A stretch of 64,000 nucleotides of DNA from Corynebacterium breve (GCF_030252165.1 NZ_CP126969.1:186001-250000); one strand, 5' to 3'. Numbered from the stretch's first letter, positions 36,448-46,172 are shown. Program-made: numbers and translations. Notes: a model not told the origin generated them from the sequence alone.

Positions 36448-37836
36448 ATGAAATTCGCCATCATCGGCGCAGGACTAGCAGGCTTGACCAGTGCTTACGA
36501 GCTTCGTAAGCAGGACAAAGACGCCGTCATCGACGTCTATGAGGCAACCGATCGCATCGGGGGGAAACTCTTCACCGTCCCCTTTGAGGCGGGGCCAACC
36601 GACATGGGCGCCGAGGCGTTTTTGGCGCGGCGTAAAGACGCGGTGGAGTTCTTCACCGAGCTAGGACTGGCGGATTCATTGGTGCACCCCTCGGGCCTGC
36701 GCTCACTTGTGTATTCCGGCGGGGAGACCAAGGAGCTTCCAGCCGGCGGCGTGATGGGCATCCCCGCGCAGTCGGAGCCGGTGGCGCACTTGATCAGCAC
36801 TGAAACCGCTGCGCGTATCGACGACGAAGCCAACCAGGATGGAATCGACTGGCCCGTCGGGGGAGATATGAACGTTGGACAGCTGATGCGCGAGCGCTAT
36901 GGCGCCGACCTGGTTGATCACGTTGTCTCCGCGCTGTTGGGCGGCGTGTACTCGTGCGCAGCCGATGACCTGGGTATTCGCGCGACGATCCCGCAGTTGG
37001 CGGAGGAATTCGACCGTCTGGCCGAAGCAGGGGAGAAGATCACACTCTCTGGCGCAGTGAAAAACCTCGAGGCAGCGCGCCCGAAGCCAGCCGGCGGAAA
37101 GCCCGCACCCGTTTTCGGTACCTTCCGAGGTGGCTATGCCGAGGCATACGAAGCTCTGGCCGAGCAGTCCGGTGCCGATATCTACGTTGATGCGTTCATC
37201 TCGGGGGTGGAAAAGACCGCCCCGGGCTACCGCATCACCGGTGGAGAGGACAAGGTTTACGACCGACTCATCATCGCCACACCCGCCCCAACCACTGCGC
37301 TGCTGCTGAAGAACATTGCCCCCGAGGCATCGGCCGCGTTGAAAGCCGTGAAACTTGCCGACTCGGTGGTCGTCGGCATGCGTTTTGCATCCGCCGAAGG
37401 CCTGCCGGAGAATTCCGGCGTGCTGGTCGCTTCCGATGAAGATGGCGTGCATGCGAAGGCGTTCACGTTCTCCTCGAAAAAATGGCCTCACTTGGGCGAG
37501 CGCGGTGGCGCCCTGGTCCGTGCAAGTTTCGGACGCTTCGGCGACAACACCGCCCTGCGCGCCGACGAGGACGATCTTGTCGATTGGGCACTCGACGACC
37601 TCCAAACCATCACCGGCTTTGACGGCCGCGAGGCAGGACTCGAAGAAATCTATGTCCAGCGTTGGTTCGGTGGTTTACCACGCTACGACGAGACTCACCT
37701 GGCTACCGTTGCCAAGGTAAAGCAGCTTATCGACGACCAACCCACCCTCGCCCTCACTGGCGCATGGTCCGGGGGAGTCGGAGTTCCTGCAGTCATAGCC
37801 GACGCCAAGGCGGCTGCAGCGCGCGTCGCGGGCTAA
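36448..37836 (+). CDS. hemY: Coproporphyrinogen III oxidase / HemY-type FAD oxidase
   Basis: 462 residues. FAD-binding GxGxxG at the N-terminus (IIGAGLAGLTSAYEL), GGKL downstream, and the C-terminal ALTGAWSGGVGVPAVIADAKAAA. In actinobacteria the HemY protein (CgoX) oxidises coproporphyrinogen III to coproporphyrin III, with HemH and HemQ finishing heme b; those two genes are not in the window. Start ATG at 36448 after GAGAAACC. Confidence 0.94.
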   Translation: MKFAIIGAGLAGLTSAYELRKQDKDAVIDVYEATDRIGGKLFTVPFEAGPTDMGAEAFLARRKDAVEFFTELGLADSLVHPSGLRSLVYSGGETKELPAGGVMGIPAQSEPVAHLISTETAARIDDEANQDGIDWPVGGDMNVGQLMRERYGADLVDHVVSALLGGVYSCAADDLGIRATIPQLAEEFDRLAEAGEKITLSGAVKNLEAARPKPAGGKPAPVFGTFRGGYAEAYEALAEQSGADIYVDAFISGVEKTAPGYRITGGEDKVYDRLIIATPAPTTALLLKNIAPEASAALKAVKLADSVVVGMRFASAEGLPENSGVLVASDEDGVHAKAFTFSSKKWPHLGERGGALVRASFGRFGDNTALRADEDDLVDWALDDLQTITGFDGREAGLEEIYVQRWFGGLPRYDETHLATVAKVKQLIDDQPTLALTGAWSGGVGVPAVIADAKAAAARVAG

Positions 37837-37847
37837 GTTAGGTAGCT

Positions 37848-38624
37848 GTGACTGACGATGCACGCGAGAATGCCCGCGATGAGGCCGAGCAGGAGCTGGA
37901 CGTAGCTCCTGCAGATCCCACCAGCGAAGAAGAAACAGAGTGGTGGGAAGAGCCCGGCATGCCGTGGAACCAGAAGCCAGGCAAGGCCGACTTCTGGTGC
38001 CTCGGCTGGATCGGTTTCGTCGGAGTTTTCGGCATGGCGATGATCCCGCTGCGCGCCTGGCTGCTGGGCCTTGACCCACCGATCATGCTGGCATTAACTG
38101 GTTCTCGCCTCGGTGCAGCATCGACTGGTGCTCTAGCCGCAGTCGGCGACGCGCCGGGCTGGATCTGGTACCTGCTGATCGGTTCGGTGGTAGCGATCAA
38201 GTTCGACTGGGTCTACTGGTGGGCCGGCAAGTTGTGGGGCCGGGGCATGTTGGACGTATACGCGGAGCAATCGCAACGAACAGCCCGCAACATTGAGCGG
38301 GTGGAAAAGGCGACCCAGAAGCTGGGCTGGCTAGGTATTTTCTTGGCGTATGTGCCCATTCCGTTGCCGATCGCGCTCGTGGTGTTCATCATGAGCGGTG
38401 CAACAGGTATGAAGCTGAGCAAGTTCATGGTGCTCAACTTCATCTCCAAAACCATCTGGTCGCTGGGCTATTTCGCGCTGGGCTACGCCATCGGCGAGCC
38501 TGTGGTATTCGTCCTTGAGCAGTACCAAAAGGTGGCCAACTGGTTCGCGATTGGCCTGCTCGTCGTCGTTTTTGCCTCCGTGTTCTTTAAGCAAAACAAG
38601 GAAGCAAAGAAAGCACAACAATGA
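37848..38624 (+). CDS. DedA-family membrane protein
   Basis: 258 residues. An acidic ~60-residue N-terminus precedes about five hydrophobic segments. The SNARE-associated/DedA core motif appears as a GSRLGA...WYLLIGSVVAIKFD...WWAGKLWGRG region and a later YVPIPLPIALVVFIMSGATGM segment. DedA proteins act in lipid (undecaprenyl- or phospholipid) translocation. GTG start 11 bp after hemY; its stop overlaps the SMR gene start (ATGA). Confidence 0.8.
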   Translation: MTDDARENARDEAEQELDVAPADPTSEEETEWWEEPGMPWNQKPGKADFWCLGWIGFVGVFGMAMIPLRAWLLGLDPPIMLALTGSRLGAASTGALAAVGDAPGWIWYLLIGSVVAIKFDWVYWWAGKLWGRGMLDVYAEQSQRTARNIERVEKATQKLGWLGIFLAYVPIPLPIALVVFIMSGATGMKLSKFMVLNFISKTIWSLGYFALGYAIGEPVVFVLEQYQKVANWFAIGLLVVVFASVFFKQNKEAKKAQQ

Positions 38625-38938
38625 ACTGGTTTATTCTCATCGGCTCTGGATTGTTCGAGGGCGTGTGGGCAAACGCCCTAGCCAAGACCGAGGGATTTAC
38701 TAAACTCTGGCCCTCCCTGGTGTTCCTCGTCGCGCTGGTGATTTCTATGGGCGGGCTTGCGTGGGCGATGCGATCCATCTCTGCGGGCACGGCTTACGCG
38801 GTCTGGGCGGGCGTCGGTGCCGCTGCTGCGGTGATTATCGCGATCGCGATGGGTGAAGAATCGGTCAGCGTGTTGAAAATCCTGTTCCTCGTTATGATCG
38901 TCGCGGGCATCGTCGGCCTGCAAGTAGTGAGCAACTAG
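38621..38938 (+). CDS. SMR-family small multidrug/guanidinium-type transporter
   Basis: 105 residues, four membrane segments. The essential Glu14 lies in GSGLFEGVWANALA, and the WAMRSISAGTAYAVWAGVGA motif in TM3 is typical of SMR. The E-G-V-W-A context is nearer to the Gdx/SugE guanidinium exporters than to EmrE, but this is not decisive. Translationally coupled to the DedA gene by a 4-nt overlap. Proton-coupled dimeric exporter. Confidence 0.9.
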   Translation: MNWFILIGSGLFEGVWANALAKTEGFTKLWPSLVFLVALVISMGGLAWAMRSISAGTAYAVWAGVGAAAAVIIAIAMGEESVSVLKILFLVMIVAGIVGLQVVSN

Positions 38939-38970
38939 TACAGAAATGTGACCGTGTCGCGGCGACCACC

Positions 38971-38976
38971 TACAAT
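38971..38976 (+). promoter_or_regulatory. -10 element of a probable leaderless hemL promoter
   Basis: TACAAT ends 7 nt before the ATG at 38984, which puts the expected transcription start at or next to the A of the start codon. No Shine-Dalgarno precedes that ATG. Confidence 0.5.
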
Positions 38977-38983
38977 GATGGCC

Positions 38984-40309
38984 ATGACTGCCCGTGACCT
39001 GACATCCCAGAACACTGACAAATCCCAAGCGCTTCTTCAGCGTGCGCAGCGAGTAACTCCTGGTGGAGTGAACTCCCCAGTCCGCGCCTTCGGATCCGTG
39101 GGAGGCCAGGCGAGGTTCATTGCTTCGGCGAAAGGCTCGACGCTCACTGACGTTGACGGCAACGAGTACGTTGACCTGGTCAATTCCTGGGGTCCCATGA
39201 TTCACGGCAACGCGCACCCAGACATCACCGCCGCCGTGGAAGCTGCTCTGAAGAAAGGTTTGTCGTTCGGAGCTCCTACGGAAGCCGAGGTCGAGCTCGC
39301 CCAGGCGATTATCGATCGCACCAGCGTCGAAGAAGTTCGCCTGGTCAACTCAGGCACTGAGGCCACCATGTCCGCCGTCCGCCTCGCCCGCGGATTTACC
39401 GGCCGCGCGAAGATCATCAAGTTCGATGGTTGCTACCACGGCCACGTCGATGCGCTTCTCGCTGCAGCTGGCTCCGGCGTAGCTACCTTCGCTCTCCCGG
39501 ACTCCCCAGGTGTTACTGGCGCTCAGGCCGCCGACACGATCGTCGTCCCGTATAACGATCTGGACGCTGTGCGGAAGGCATTCGCTGACCACCCTGGAGA
39601 AATCGCAGCAATTATCACCGAGGCGGCAGCAGGAAACATGGGCACCGTCGCGCCACAGGAGGGCTTCAACGCAGCCCTGAAGGAGATCGCACACTCCGAC
39701 GGCGCTTTGCTTATTATCGACGAAGTCATGACTGGCTTCCGTACCTCGTACTCCGGTTGGTTCGGAGTGGACCAGGTAGCCGGCGACCTCACCACCTTTG
39801 GCAAGGTCATTTCCGGAGGCCTGCCAGCAGCAGCATTTGGCGGTCGGGCTGACATTATGGAGCGCTTGGCGCCAAACGGCCCTGTTTACCAGGCAGGAAC
39901 ACTGTCGGGGAACCCAATCGCAATGGCATCGGGTCTAGCTTCCCTCAAGCTGGCCGCTGAGGATATCTACCCAACCCTCAACGCGAATGCGGACAAGCTC
40001 GACTCGCTGGTCAGCGAGGCCCTGAACCGCGAAGGCGTCGCCCACAACATCCAGCGCGCAGCAACAATGCTTTCGGTGCGTTTCGCGGAAGGAGAGGGGC
40101 GTAACTTCGCAGACATGCAGGCCGCCGATACCTTCCGCTTCGCGCCGTTTTTCCACGCACTGTTGGATCACGGTGTCTACGGTCCACCGAGTGCCTTTGA
40201 AACCTGGTTCGTGTCCACCGCGCTTACCGACGCAGACTTTGAGAAGATCGAAGCAGCATTGAAGCCTGCCGCTCAAGCTGCCGCAGCTGCTACTCCTGAA
40301 GGAGCCTAA
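38984..40309 (+). CDS. hemL: Glutamate-1-semialdehyde 2,1-aminomutase
   Basis: 441 residues. [15 protein letters not shown] at the N-terminus, [13 protein letters not shown], and the PLP lysine in [18 protein letters not shown]. Makes 5-aminolevulinate from the HemA product. The start ATG at 38984 is chosen because TACAAT sits 7 nt upstream (leaderless); in-frame starts at 38948 and 38978 also exist. Last heme gene of the cluster, followed 5 bp later by a phosphatase. Confidence 0.95.
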   Translation: MTARDLTSQNTDKSQALLQRAQRVTPGGVNSPVRAFGSVGGQARFIASAKGSTLTDVDGNEYVDLVNSWGPMIHGNAHPDITAAVEAALKKGLSFGAPTEAEVELAQAIIDRTSVEEVRLVNSGTEATMSAVRLARGFTGRAKIIKFDGCYHGHVDALLAAAGSGVATFALPDSPGVTGAQAADTIVVPYNDLDAVRKAFADHPGEIAAIITEAAAGNMGTVAPQEGFNAALKEIAHSDGALLIIDEVMTGFRTSYSGWFGVDQVAGDLTTFGKVISGGLPAAAFGGRADIMERLAPNGPVYQAGTLSGNPIAMASGLASLKLAAEDIYPTLNANADKLDSLVSEALNREGVAHNIQRAATMLSVRFAEGEGRNFADMQAADTFRFAPFFHALLDHGVYGPPSAFETWFVSTALTDADFEKIEAALKPAAQAAAAATPEGA

Positions 40310-40314
40310 AGCGC

Positions 40315-40923
40315 ATGACCACAACTATCGTCCACTTGGTACGCCACGGTGAGGTGCACAACCCGGGCAAGATCCTCTACGGACGCATACCCGGCTATCA
40401 CCTCTCCTCGCGCGGACAGTCGATGGCGGCAGCGGCTGCACAGTCGTTTGAGCGCCATGACGTGACCTACCTTGCAGCAAGCCCGCTGGAGCGTGCCCAA
40501 GAAACAGCAAGGCCATTTTCCCAGGTCACAAGCCTTCCCATCCAGACCGATGAGGACCTGATCGAGTCCGGCAACACCTTTGAGGGCCTGCGCACCAAGG
40601 GATGGCGCTCGCAGCTGTGGAACCCGATTCGCTGGCGACACATGACCAACCCGACGGTTCCGTCATGGGGCGAACCTTATGAAGAAATCCTCGCCCGCAT
40701 GATGGACGCGATTGAGCGCGCTCGTATTGCGGCGGAAGGCCATGAGGCAATCTTGGTGTCGCACCAACTCCCGATCGTCATGGTCCAGCGCGCAGTCGCC
40801 GACAAACCGTTGCCCCACAATCCGCTTGATCGCCAGTGTGATTTGACTAGCGTGACCTCTCTGCTGTTTCGTGATGGCACACTGACCGAATCGTTTTACT
40901 CAACCCCAGCAAGAGATATCTAG
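40315..40923 (+). CDS. Histidine phosphatase family protein (PGM-like)
   Basis: 202 residues. VHLVRHGEVHN has the catalytic RHG, ASPLERAQETARP is the second Arg region, and LVSHQLPIVMVQRAV carries the distal His. It belongs to the branch of phosphoglycerate-mutase-fold phosphatases with broad or unknown substrates, not glycolytic mutase (that is gpmA). 5 bp after hemL; the next lipoprotein gene begins at the following base, so it is part of the same unit. Confidence 0.88.
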   Translation: MTTTIVHLVRHGEVHNPGKILYGRIPGYHLSSRGQSMAAAAAQSFERHDVTYLAASPLERAQETARPFSQVTSLPIQTDEDLIESGNTFEGLRTKGWRSQLWNPIRWRHMTNPTVPSWGEPYEEILARMMDAIERARIAAEGHEAILVSHQLPIVMVQRAVADKPLPHNPLDRQCDLTSVTSLLFRDGTLTESFYSTPARDI

Positions 40924-41490
40924 ATGCGCAAACGCTTAACCCTGGCGGCCACCATGCTGGTTGCCACGGTCACCTTGGCCGCCTGTGGCCAAGGCGACGC
41001 CCAGACGGAAACCTTCGCCTTCCACACTCCAGGTGGCAAGGTGGAGATCTTCTATGAGGAAGAAGACCGCGCTCCGCTGAAAAACTTCTCCGGCGAGTCT
41101 CTCATGGATGAGGGCAAAACCATCAGCCTCGACGACTACGAGGGTAAGATCGTCGTCCTCAACGCCTGGGGCCAATGGTGCGCACCGTGCCGCGCGGAAG
41201 TCGACGACCTCCAAGAGGCCCACGAAGCGCTTGGCGACGACGGCACCGTACTCGGCATCAACGTCCGCGACTACAACCCACAGATCGCGCGCGACTTTGC
41301 CACCGACAACGGCGTGACCTACCCGTCCGTCTATGATCCGCCGTTTAAAACAGCTGCAGCACTAGGCGGAATCCCAACTTCGGTCATCCCGACGACCATC
41401 GTTCTCGACAGTGAGCACCGGCCAGCAGCCGTATTCCTCCGTGAAGTGTCCGCTCAAGACATCCTTGACGTGACCAACGAGTTGAAGTAA
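40924..41490 (+). CDS. Thioredoxin-like lipoprotein, ResA/CcsX type
   Basis: 188 residues. The signal sequence ends in lipobox LAAC with Cys21, so it is anchored on the outer face of the membrane. The thioredoxin domain has WGQWCAPCRAEV (CxxC) and the cis-Pro in GGIPTSVIPTTIVLD. In system II cytochrome c maturation this protein reduces apocytochrome CxxCH cysteines, with electrons from CcdA, encoded 2 bp downstream. Confidence 0.93.
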   Translation: MRKRLTLAATMLVATVTLAACGQGDAQTETFAFHTPGGKVEIFYEEEDRAPLKNFSGESLMDEGKTISLDDYEGKIVVLNAWGQWCAPCRAEVDDLQEAHEALGDDGTVLGINVRDYNPQIARDFATDNGVTYPSVYDPPFKTAAALGGIPTSVIPTTIVLDSEHRPAAVFLREVSAQDILDVTNELK

Positions 41491-41492
41491 TT

Positions 41493-42278
41493 ATGGGCGA
41501 ACTTTTTGCCGACCTCGCTACCTCCGGTCCACTCCTACTCGGCATCCTCGCCGCGGCGCTCGCGGGTCTGGTGTCTTTTGCCTCCCCATGCGTAGTGCCC
41601 CTGGTTCCTGGCTATATGTCGTACCTCACCAGCATCGTGGGAGGCGAAATGACCTTCGACGACAAACACGGCCCAAAAGTAGGGAAGAAGCGCCAAGGTG
41701 CGGTCATAGGAGCAGCAATCCTGTTTGTGCTCGGTTTCTCAGTCGTGTTCGTGCTCATGTCAGTGACCGTGTTCGGCGCGGTCAGCGTGATCCAACTCAA
41801 CCGCGACCTCTTGATGCGCATCGGTGGCGTGATCACGATCATCATGGGCTTCGTATTCATGGGCTGGATGCCAAGTATGCAAAAAGACACCCGCATGCAG
41901 CCGAAGAAGTGGACCACTTGGATCGGTGCCCCACTGCTGGGAGGCGTGTTCGCGCTGGGCTGGACTCCGTGCCTGGGCCCGACGCTCGCGGCAATTATCT
42001 CGGTATCCGTCGGCACGGAAGGCATGACCGCAGTCCGGGGGGTTGTGCTGATTTTGGCGTATTGCCTCGGCCTCGGCCTGCCCTTTGTCATCGTTGCGTT
42101 GGGATCGGCCAAGGCGATGAATGCCTTTGAATTCCTCCATCGCCACTCGCGAACTCTTCAGATCATCGGCGGAATCCTCATGATCATCGTGGGTATCGCC
42201 TTGCTCACCGGCGTATGGAACCACTTCATCAGCTGGTCTCAATCGTTGGTGGTGGACTTTGGTACAACGGCTATCTAA
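41493..42278 (+). CDS. ccdA: Cytochrome c biogenesis thiol-disulfide transporter CcdA
   Basis: 261 residues with six membrane segments. The two membrane Cys of the family are in SFASPCVVPLVPGYMSYL and LGWTPCLGPTLAAI. Moves reducing equivalents from cytosolic thioredoxin to the extracytoplasmic CcsX-like protein. Lies between that gene and resB. Confidence 0.95.
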   Translation: MGELFADLATSGPLLLGILAAALAGLVSFASPCVVPLVPGYMSYLTSIVGGEMTFDDKHGPKVGKKRQGAVIGAAILFVLGFSVVFVLMSVTVFGAVSVIQLNRDLLMRIGGVITIIMGFVFMGWMPSMQKDTRMQPKKWTTWIGAPLLGGVFALGWTPCLGPTLAAIISVSVGTEGMTAVRGVVLILAYCLGLGLPFVIVALGSAKAMNAFEFLHRHSRTLQIIGGILMIIVGIALLTGVWNHFISWSQSLVVDFGTTAI

Positions 42279-42317
42279 GCCATCATGGCAGAACGATGAG
42301 AAAGAAAGTGGGATGAC

Positions 42318-43961
42318 GTGAGCACTATAATCACGTGGATCAAAAAGAGCTGGCACTGGCTCACCAGTATGCGCACCGCGCTCATCCTGCTCTTCCTGCT
42401 AGCACTTGTCTCCATCCCCGGTGCGCTCTTGCCACAACGTAGCGTGAGCGAAGTCCAAGTCAATGACTACCTGGATTCCAACCCGCGCATGGGCCAGATC
42501 TACGACAAGCTCCAGCTGTTCGACGTGTTCAGTTCCACCTGGTTCATCGCGATTGTCACGCTCTTGATGATTTCGCTGGTGGGGTGCATCCTTCCGCGCT
42601 CCAGCGAGCACTACAAAGCCACGAAAACCCCGCCGACGCGCGCCCCGAAATTCCTGCACAGGATGCCGTTGCACGCCGAGGGGGTCGTCGACAAGCCTCT
42701 CGACGTAGTCGCAGCGGACGCCAAGAAAAACCTGAAGCGCTGGCACACTGCCGAATACTCAGCTGACGACGACCGCGCGGGAGCCTACTCCATCGCAGCG
42801 GAGCGCGGCTACACCCGCGAGCTGATGAACTTGATCTTCCACATCGGCATCGTCGCGATGCTGGTGACGATCTTCTTTGGTCGCCTGTCCTACTACGAAG
42901 GCCAGGTCATCGTCGTGACCGAGTCCGGTTCGGAGAACGCGGTGCCCGTGGAGCAATCGCAAGAATTCTGCAACACGTCGCCGGCCAACTTTGACTCTTT
43001 CCGCGCTGGCGCACTTTTCGACGGCACGGGGCTGACCCCGTTCTGCTTCGTCTCGCACAACTTCAACGCCGACTACCTGCCGAACGGCCAGGCGAGCGAC
43101 TTCACCTCCGATGTTTCGTATGCGCTTGGCGACGACATCACCTCCGACCCCGATACCTGGGAAAAATACCAGCTCAGCGTGAACCATCCATTGCGCATTG
43201 GCGGTGACCGCGTCTACTTGCAGGGCCACGGGTTTGCCCCACAAGTCACCGTGACGTGGCCGAACGGCGAGAAGCGCACGCAGATGATCCAGTTCCGCCC
43301 GGATGATCCGACGTTCTTCCTGTCGTCAGGCGTGTTGCGATTTGACCCTCCAGCGGGCATGTACCCGGACTTGTTTGAACGTCGCCAGAACCAAATCGCC
43401 ATCGAAGGTCTCTTCGCGCCCACCGCGCAGTGGGAAGGGGCAAACGGTGACCTGCTCACTTCCTCGTACCCGTCGATGGAAGACCCAGCCATGGCCATCG
43501 ACATCTACCGCGGCGACGCGGGACTCGACTCAGGTCGCCCGCAGAACATCTTCGTGTTGGACCAGTCGCTCATTGCCAATGGTCAACTACAAAAGGTCGA
43601 TCGCGTGAACCTCCAGCCGGGCGACGAGGTCACCATCGACGGCGATATCAAGGTGCGCTTCGACGGCGCGGCCGAATATGCCAACTACCAGATCTCCCGC
43701 GACCCCTCGCAAGGCTGGGTGCTCGTATCCAGCGTGGCGATGCTCGCGGGACTGATTGGATCGTTGATGATTAAGCGCCGACGCATCTGGGTGCGCCTGC
43801 GCCCTGATGAGGCAACAGGAGGCACCCTGGTGGAACTAGGCGGCCTAGCGCGCACCGACCGCGCGGGATGGACCGGTGAATTCGAGGAAATCGCTGGAAA
43901 GATCCTTGGCCGCGTGGACGATGAAGACGAAAGCGACGACTTCGACCTCGAGGAAGACTAA
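42318..43961 (+). CDS. resB: Cytochrome c biogenesis protein ResB (Ccs1)
   Basis: 547 residues. Membrane segments at ~15-35, ~75-95 and ~170-190 and one near the C-terminus (WVLVSSVAMLAGLIGSLMI) surround a large external domain; the C-terminal tail is acidic. Opening residues WLTSMRTALILLFLLALVSIPG match the family. With CcsA it forms the heme-export and ligation complex. GTG start at 42318, 39 bp after ccdA. Confidence 0.94.
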   Translation: MSTIITWIKKSWHWLTSMRTALILLFLLALVSIPGALLPQRSVSEVQVNDYLDSNPRMGQIYDKLQLFDVFSSTWFIAIVTLLMISLVGCILPRSSEHYKATKTPPTRAPKFLHRMPLHAEGVVDKPLDVVAADAKKNLKRWHTAEYSADDDRAGAYSIAAERGYTRELMNLIFHIGIVAMLVTIFFGRLSYYEGQVIVVTESGSENAVPVEQSQEFCNTSPANFDSFRAGALFDGTGLTPFCFVSHNFNADYLPNGQASDFTSDVSYALGDDITSDPDTWEKYQLSVNHPLRIGGDRVYLQGHGFAPQVTVTWPNGEKRTQMIQFRPDDPTFFLSSGVLRFDPPAGMYPDLFERRQNQIAIEGLFAPTAQWEGANGDLLTSSYPSMEDPAMAIDIYRGDAGLDSGRPQNIFVLDQSLIANGQLQKVDRVNLQPGDEVTIDGDIKVRFDGAAEYANYQISRDPSQGWVLVSSVAMLAGLIGSLMIKRRRIWVRLRPDEATGGTLVELGGLARTDRAGWTGEFEEIAGKILGRVDDEDESDDFDLEED

Positions 43962-44063
43962 CTCCGTAATCGGGGTTGACAAGCGCAAACCTCTTGGTCT
44001 CAGGTGGGCCGTGGGGTAGGGTATGGCGCAGAGTTTTCCTTTTTGAAAGGCCGGAAGTCTTCC

Positions 44064-45095
44064 ATGCTTGTAAACACCGATCTGGCAAATCTTTCCGATT
44101 TGTCGTTCCGCACCGCGTTTGTGATCTACATCGTCGCGTTGGTGCTCTCGCTCATCCACTACGGACGCATTCAGTCCGTGATCGATATGCGTCGCCTACG
44201 CGACACCAAAGCAGAGGTCGATGCGAAAGAGCTGGTGGTAGCGGGCACGGGGTCGTCGACAAGCGATAGCTTCAATGAGGCACACGGGCTTATCGACGAG
44301 CCCTTCGACCAAGAGCTTTACGACAAGCGCCTAGCCGGTGCGAAGAAATTCTCCGGCATGGCGCAGGCAATGGTGTGGTTCGGTATTGCACTGCATGTTG
44401 TGTCGGTGATCACCCGAGGGCTAGCGACTAAGCGTTTCCCACTGGGCAACATGTACGAGTACATCCTGGTGATGACCGCACTGGCTATGGTAATTGCGGC
44501 TGTTGTGGCGCAGAAGAAGAACTGGCACACCATGTGGCCGTGGCTGTTGACACCAATGGTGATTTTGATGTTCTTCAACTCCACTGTGCTGTACGCCCAG
44601 GCGGCACCGCTTGTGCCTGCGCTGAACTCGTACTGGTTACCTGTCCACGTGTCATCGGTGTCGATTGGCGCGTCGATCGGTCTGGTCTCTGGTGTGTTCT
44701 CCTTGCTGTACCTGCTGCGCATTTGGCAGCCGAAGGGGAAGGAGCGTGGCTTCTTCGGCGCGGTGGCCAAGCCGCTGCCAAGCGCAAAGACGCTGGATTC
44801 GCTGGCCTATAAAACCGCGATTGTTACCCTGCCGGTCTTCGGCATTGGTATTCTGCTCGGTGCGATTTGGGCTGAGGCCGCGTGGGGACGCCCATGGGGC
44901 TGGGATCCGAAGGAAACCGTCTCGCTGATCACCTGGATCCTGTACGCGGCGTACCTGCACGCGCGCGCCACCGCTGGCTGGAAGAACTACAAGGCCGCGT
45001 GGATCAACGTGTTGGCGCTGGCCACCTCGATTTTCAACCTCTTCTTTATCAACATGGTGGTGTCCGGCTTGCACTCTTACGCTGGTCTGAACTAG
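44064..45095 (+). CDS. ccsA: Cytochrome c synthase subunit CcsA (ResC)
   Basis: 343 residues from ATG at 44064 (GGAAG upstream); the longer frame from 44004 adds a non-family N-terminus. About eight membrane segments. The tryptophan-rich heme-handling WWD motif is complete: AAWGRPWGWDPKETVSLITW, with conserved external His residues. It presents heme for attachment to apocytochrome c. Last gene of the system II unit, with a terminator 15 bp after its stop. Confidence 0.95.
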   Translation: MLVNTDLANLSDLSFRTAFVIYIVALVLSLIHYGRIQSVIDMRRLRDTKAEVDAKELVVAGTGSSTSDSFNEAHGLIDEPFDQELYDKRLAGAKKFSGMAQAMVWFGIALHVVSVITRGLATKRFPLGNMYEYILVMTALAMVIAAVVAQKKNWHTMWPWLLTPMVILMFFNSTVLYAQAAPLVPALNSYWLPVHVSSVSIGASIGLVSGVFSLLYLLRIWQPKGKERGFFGAVAKPLPSAKTLDSLAYKTAIVTLPVFGIGILLGAIWAEAAWGRPWGWDPKETVSLITWILYAAYLHARATAGWKNYKAAWINVLALATSIFNLFFINMVVSGLHSYAGLN

Positions 45096-45109
45096 TTCTG
45101 CATCACGCT

Positions 45110-45142
45110 GGGCCACGAGGAATCTCCTCGTGGCCCATTCTT
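45110..45142 (+). terminator. Terminator after ccsA
   Basis: A 12-bp perfect stem (45110-45121 with 45125-45136), 3-nt loop, followed by ATTCTTGTTT. Confidence 0.85.
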
Positions 45143-45258
45143 GTTTGCAACACGCATAAGGTTTTACTTTTCGAATCAAGTCAAGCTGACCTGTAAGGTG
45201 GGCGTTATGCATTAATCGGGATGAGTTTGTCCCGGGTCTATAGAAAGGAACAGACGCT

Positions 45259-45510
45259 ATGGCTGGACCACGAAATAAGACTGGCAAACCAGCAAGCGAA
45301 GACCCAGTGCTCATTGAGCTGGGCGAGCTTCTTGCTTCACGACGACGCGCCTCCGGACGCCTCCAACAAGAAGTAGCGGACAGTGCAGGAGTTTCTCGCT
45401 CCACGCTGCACACCATTGAACATGGTGGCGCGGGTGTGCGTTTTGAAAAAATCGTTGCCGTTGCAGATGCACTGGGACTAAAGGTGCAGTTCGTGGAGAA
45501 GAGCCACTAA
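45259..45510 (+). CDS. XRE-family helix-turn-helix regulator (83 aa)
   Basis: 83 residues. HTH of the XRE/HipB type: GELLASRRRASGRLQQEVAD, then SAGVSRSTLHTIEHGGAGVR and ALGLKVQFVE. Small size and the ending resemble antitoxin-like HipB proteins, but no toxin gene lies next to it. ATG at 45259 with AAAGGA upstream. Stop shared in CTAA with the convergent gene. Confidence 0.88.
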   Translation: MAGPRNKTGKPASEDPVLIELGELLASRRRASGRLQQEVADSAGVSRSTLHTIEHGGAGVRFEKIVAVADALGLKVQFVEKSH

Positions 45511-45803
45511 GACTCAGGCGGATTGTCTGAGTCTGGGAGATCTTCGCCGAACTTCTTTCGTAGTTCTTCTTCCTCACGAGCTCGTCGCTCAGCTTCTTCG
45601 CGCGCACGTCGCTCTTTGAAGCGGGTTTTCTCGATATTCCACAGGAACTCTTCGTCGTCGTCTGGGCCCTTAATCGCGGGTGGTTGATTGGCCTCAGCAG
45701 ATTGAAAACGCTGCTGGCTGCCTGGTCCGAACGCGCGCCACAAAAGCCAGACAGCCAAGAGCACTAGTAGAAAAAGAAAAACTCGTCCCATATCCAACAC
45801 CAT
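45507..45803 (-). CDS. Small membrane protein with charged coiled-coil (98 aa)
   Basis: 98 residues: one membrane segment (~6-23) then a linker and a strongly charged helix (RFKERRAREEAERRAREEEELRKKF region, ~60-87) likely to form a coiled coil in the cytosol. Start may be the ATG at 45791 (MGRVF). No known family. Convergent with the XRE gene. Confidence 0.7.
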   Translation of the reverse strand: MVLDMGRVFLFLLVLLAVWLLWRAFGPGSQQRFQSAEANQPPAIKGPDDDEEFLWNIEKTRFKERRAREEAERRAREEEELRKKFGEDLPDSDNPPES

Positions 45804-45848
45804 ACGTGGTTTCGATTTACCACTTTTGTTTGAGTAGGGTTGAGGTTT

Positions 45849-46172
45849 GTGGCTACCCCTGAGAAGAAAACTGATACCCCGGAACTCGATCCGGCGGTAC
45901 GCTCGCGCGCAAACAAGGCCGTCGCGATCTACGGATTGTTGCGCCTTGGTCTGTTCATAGCGCTAACGATCGTCATCCAGGTTCTCGCCCTGCTTCTCGG
46001 TGCGCCAGTACCAATCGTGATCTCGGCGCTATTGGCCCTGATCGTCGCCTTCCCGCTATCCATGTTGATGTTTCGCAAGCAGCGCGTTGAGGCGACCAAC
46101 GCCGTGGCCGAGTGGTCCGCGAAGCGCAAGGCGAAGAAGGAATGGGTACGCCAGGAGCTTGCCGAGCGCTAG
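45849..46172 (+). CDS. DUF4229 membrane protein
   Basis: 107 residues from GTG at 45849. Acidic N-terminus, two membrane segments (~30-50 and ~55-75), then a basic tail (AEWSAKRKAKKEWVRQELAE). This layout, with FRKQRVEATNAVAEW, matches actinobacterial DUF4229. Often found near men genes; function unknown. Its stop directly abuts the stop of the convergent transporter gene. Confidence 0.8.
   Translation: MATPEKKTDTPELDPAVRSRANKAVAIYGLLRLGLFIALTIVIQVLALLLGAPVPIVISALLALIVAFPLSMLMFRKQRVEATNAVAEWSAKRKAKKEWVRQELAER

Noticed and set aside
40315..40923. Second glycolytic phosphoglycerate mutase
   Set aside because: Too short and lacking the dPGM-specific segments found in gpmA; better described as a histidine phosphatase.
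45259..45510. Toxin-antitoxin module with the XRE protein as antitoxin
   Set aside because: The neighbouring 98-residue gene is a membrane coiled-coil protein in convergent orientation, not a HipA or RelE-type toxin.
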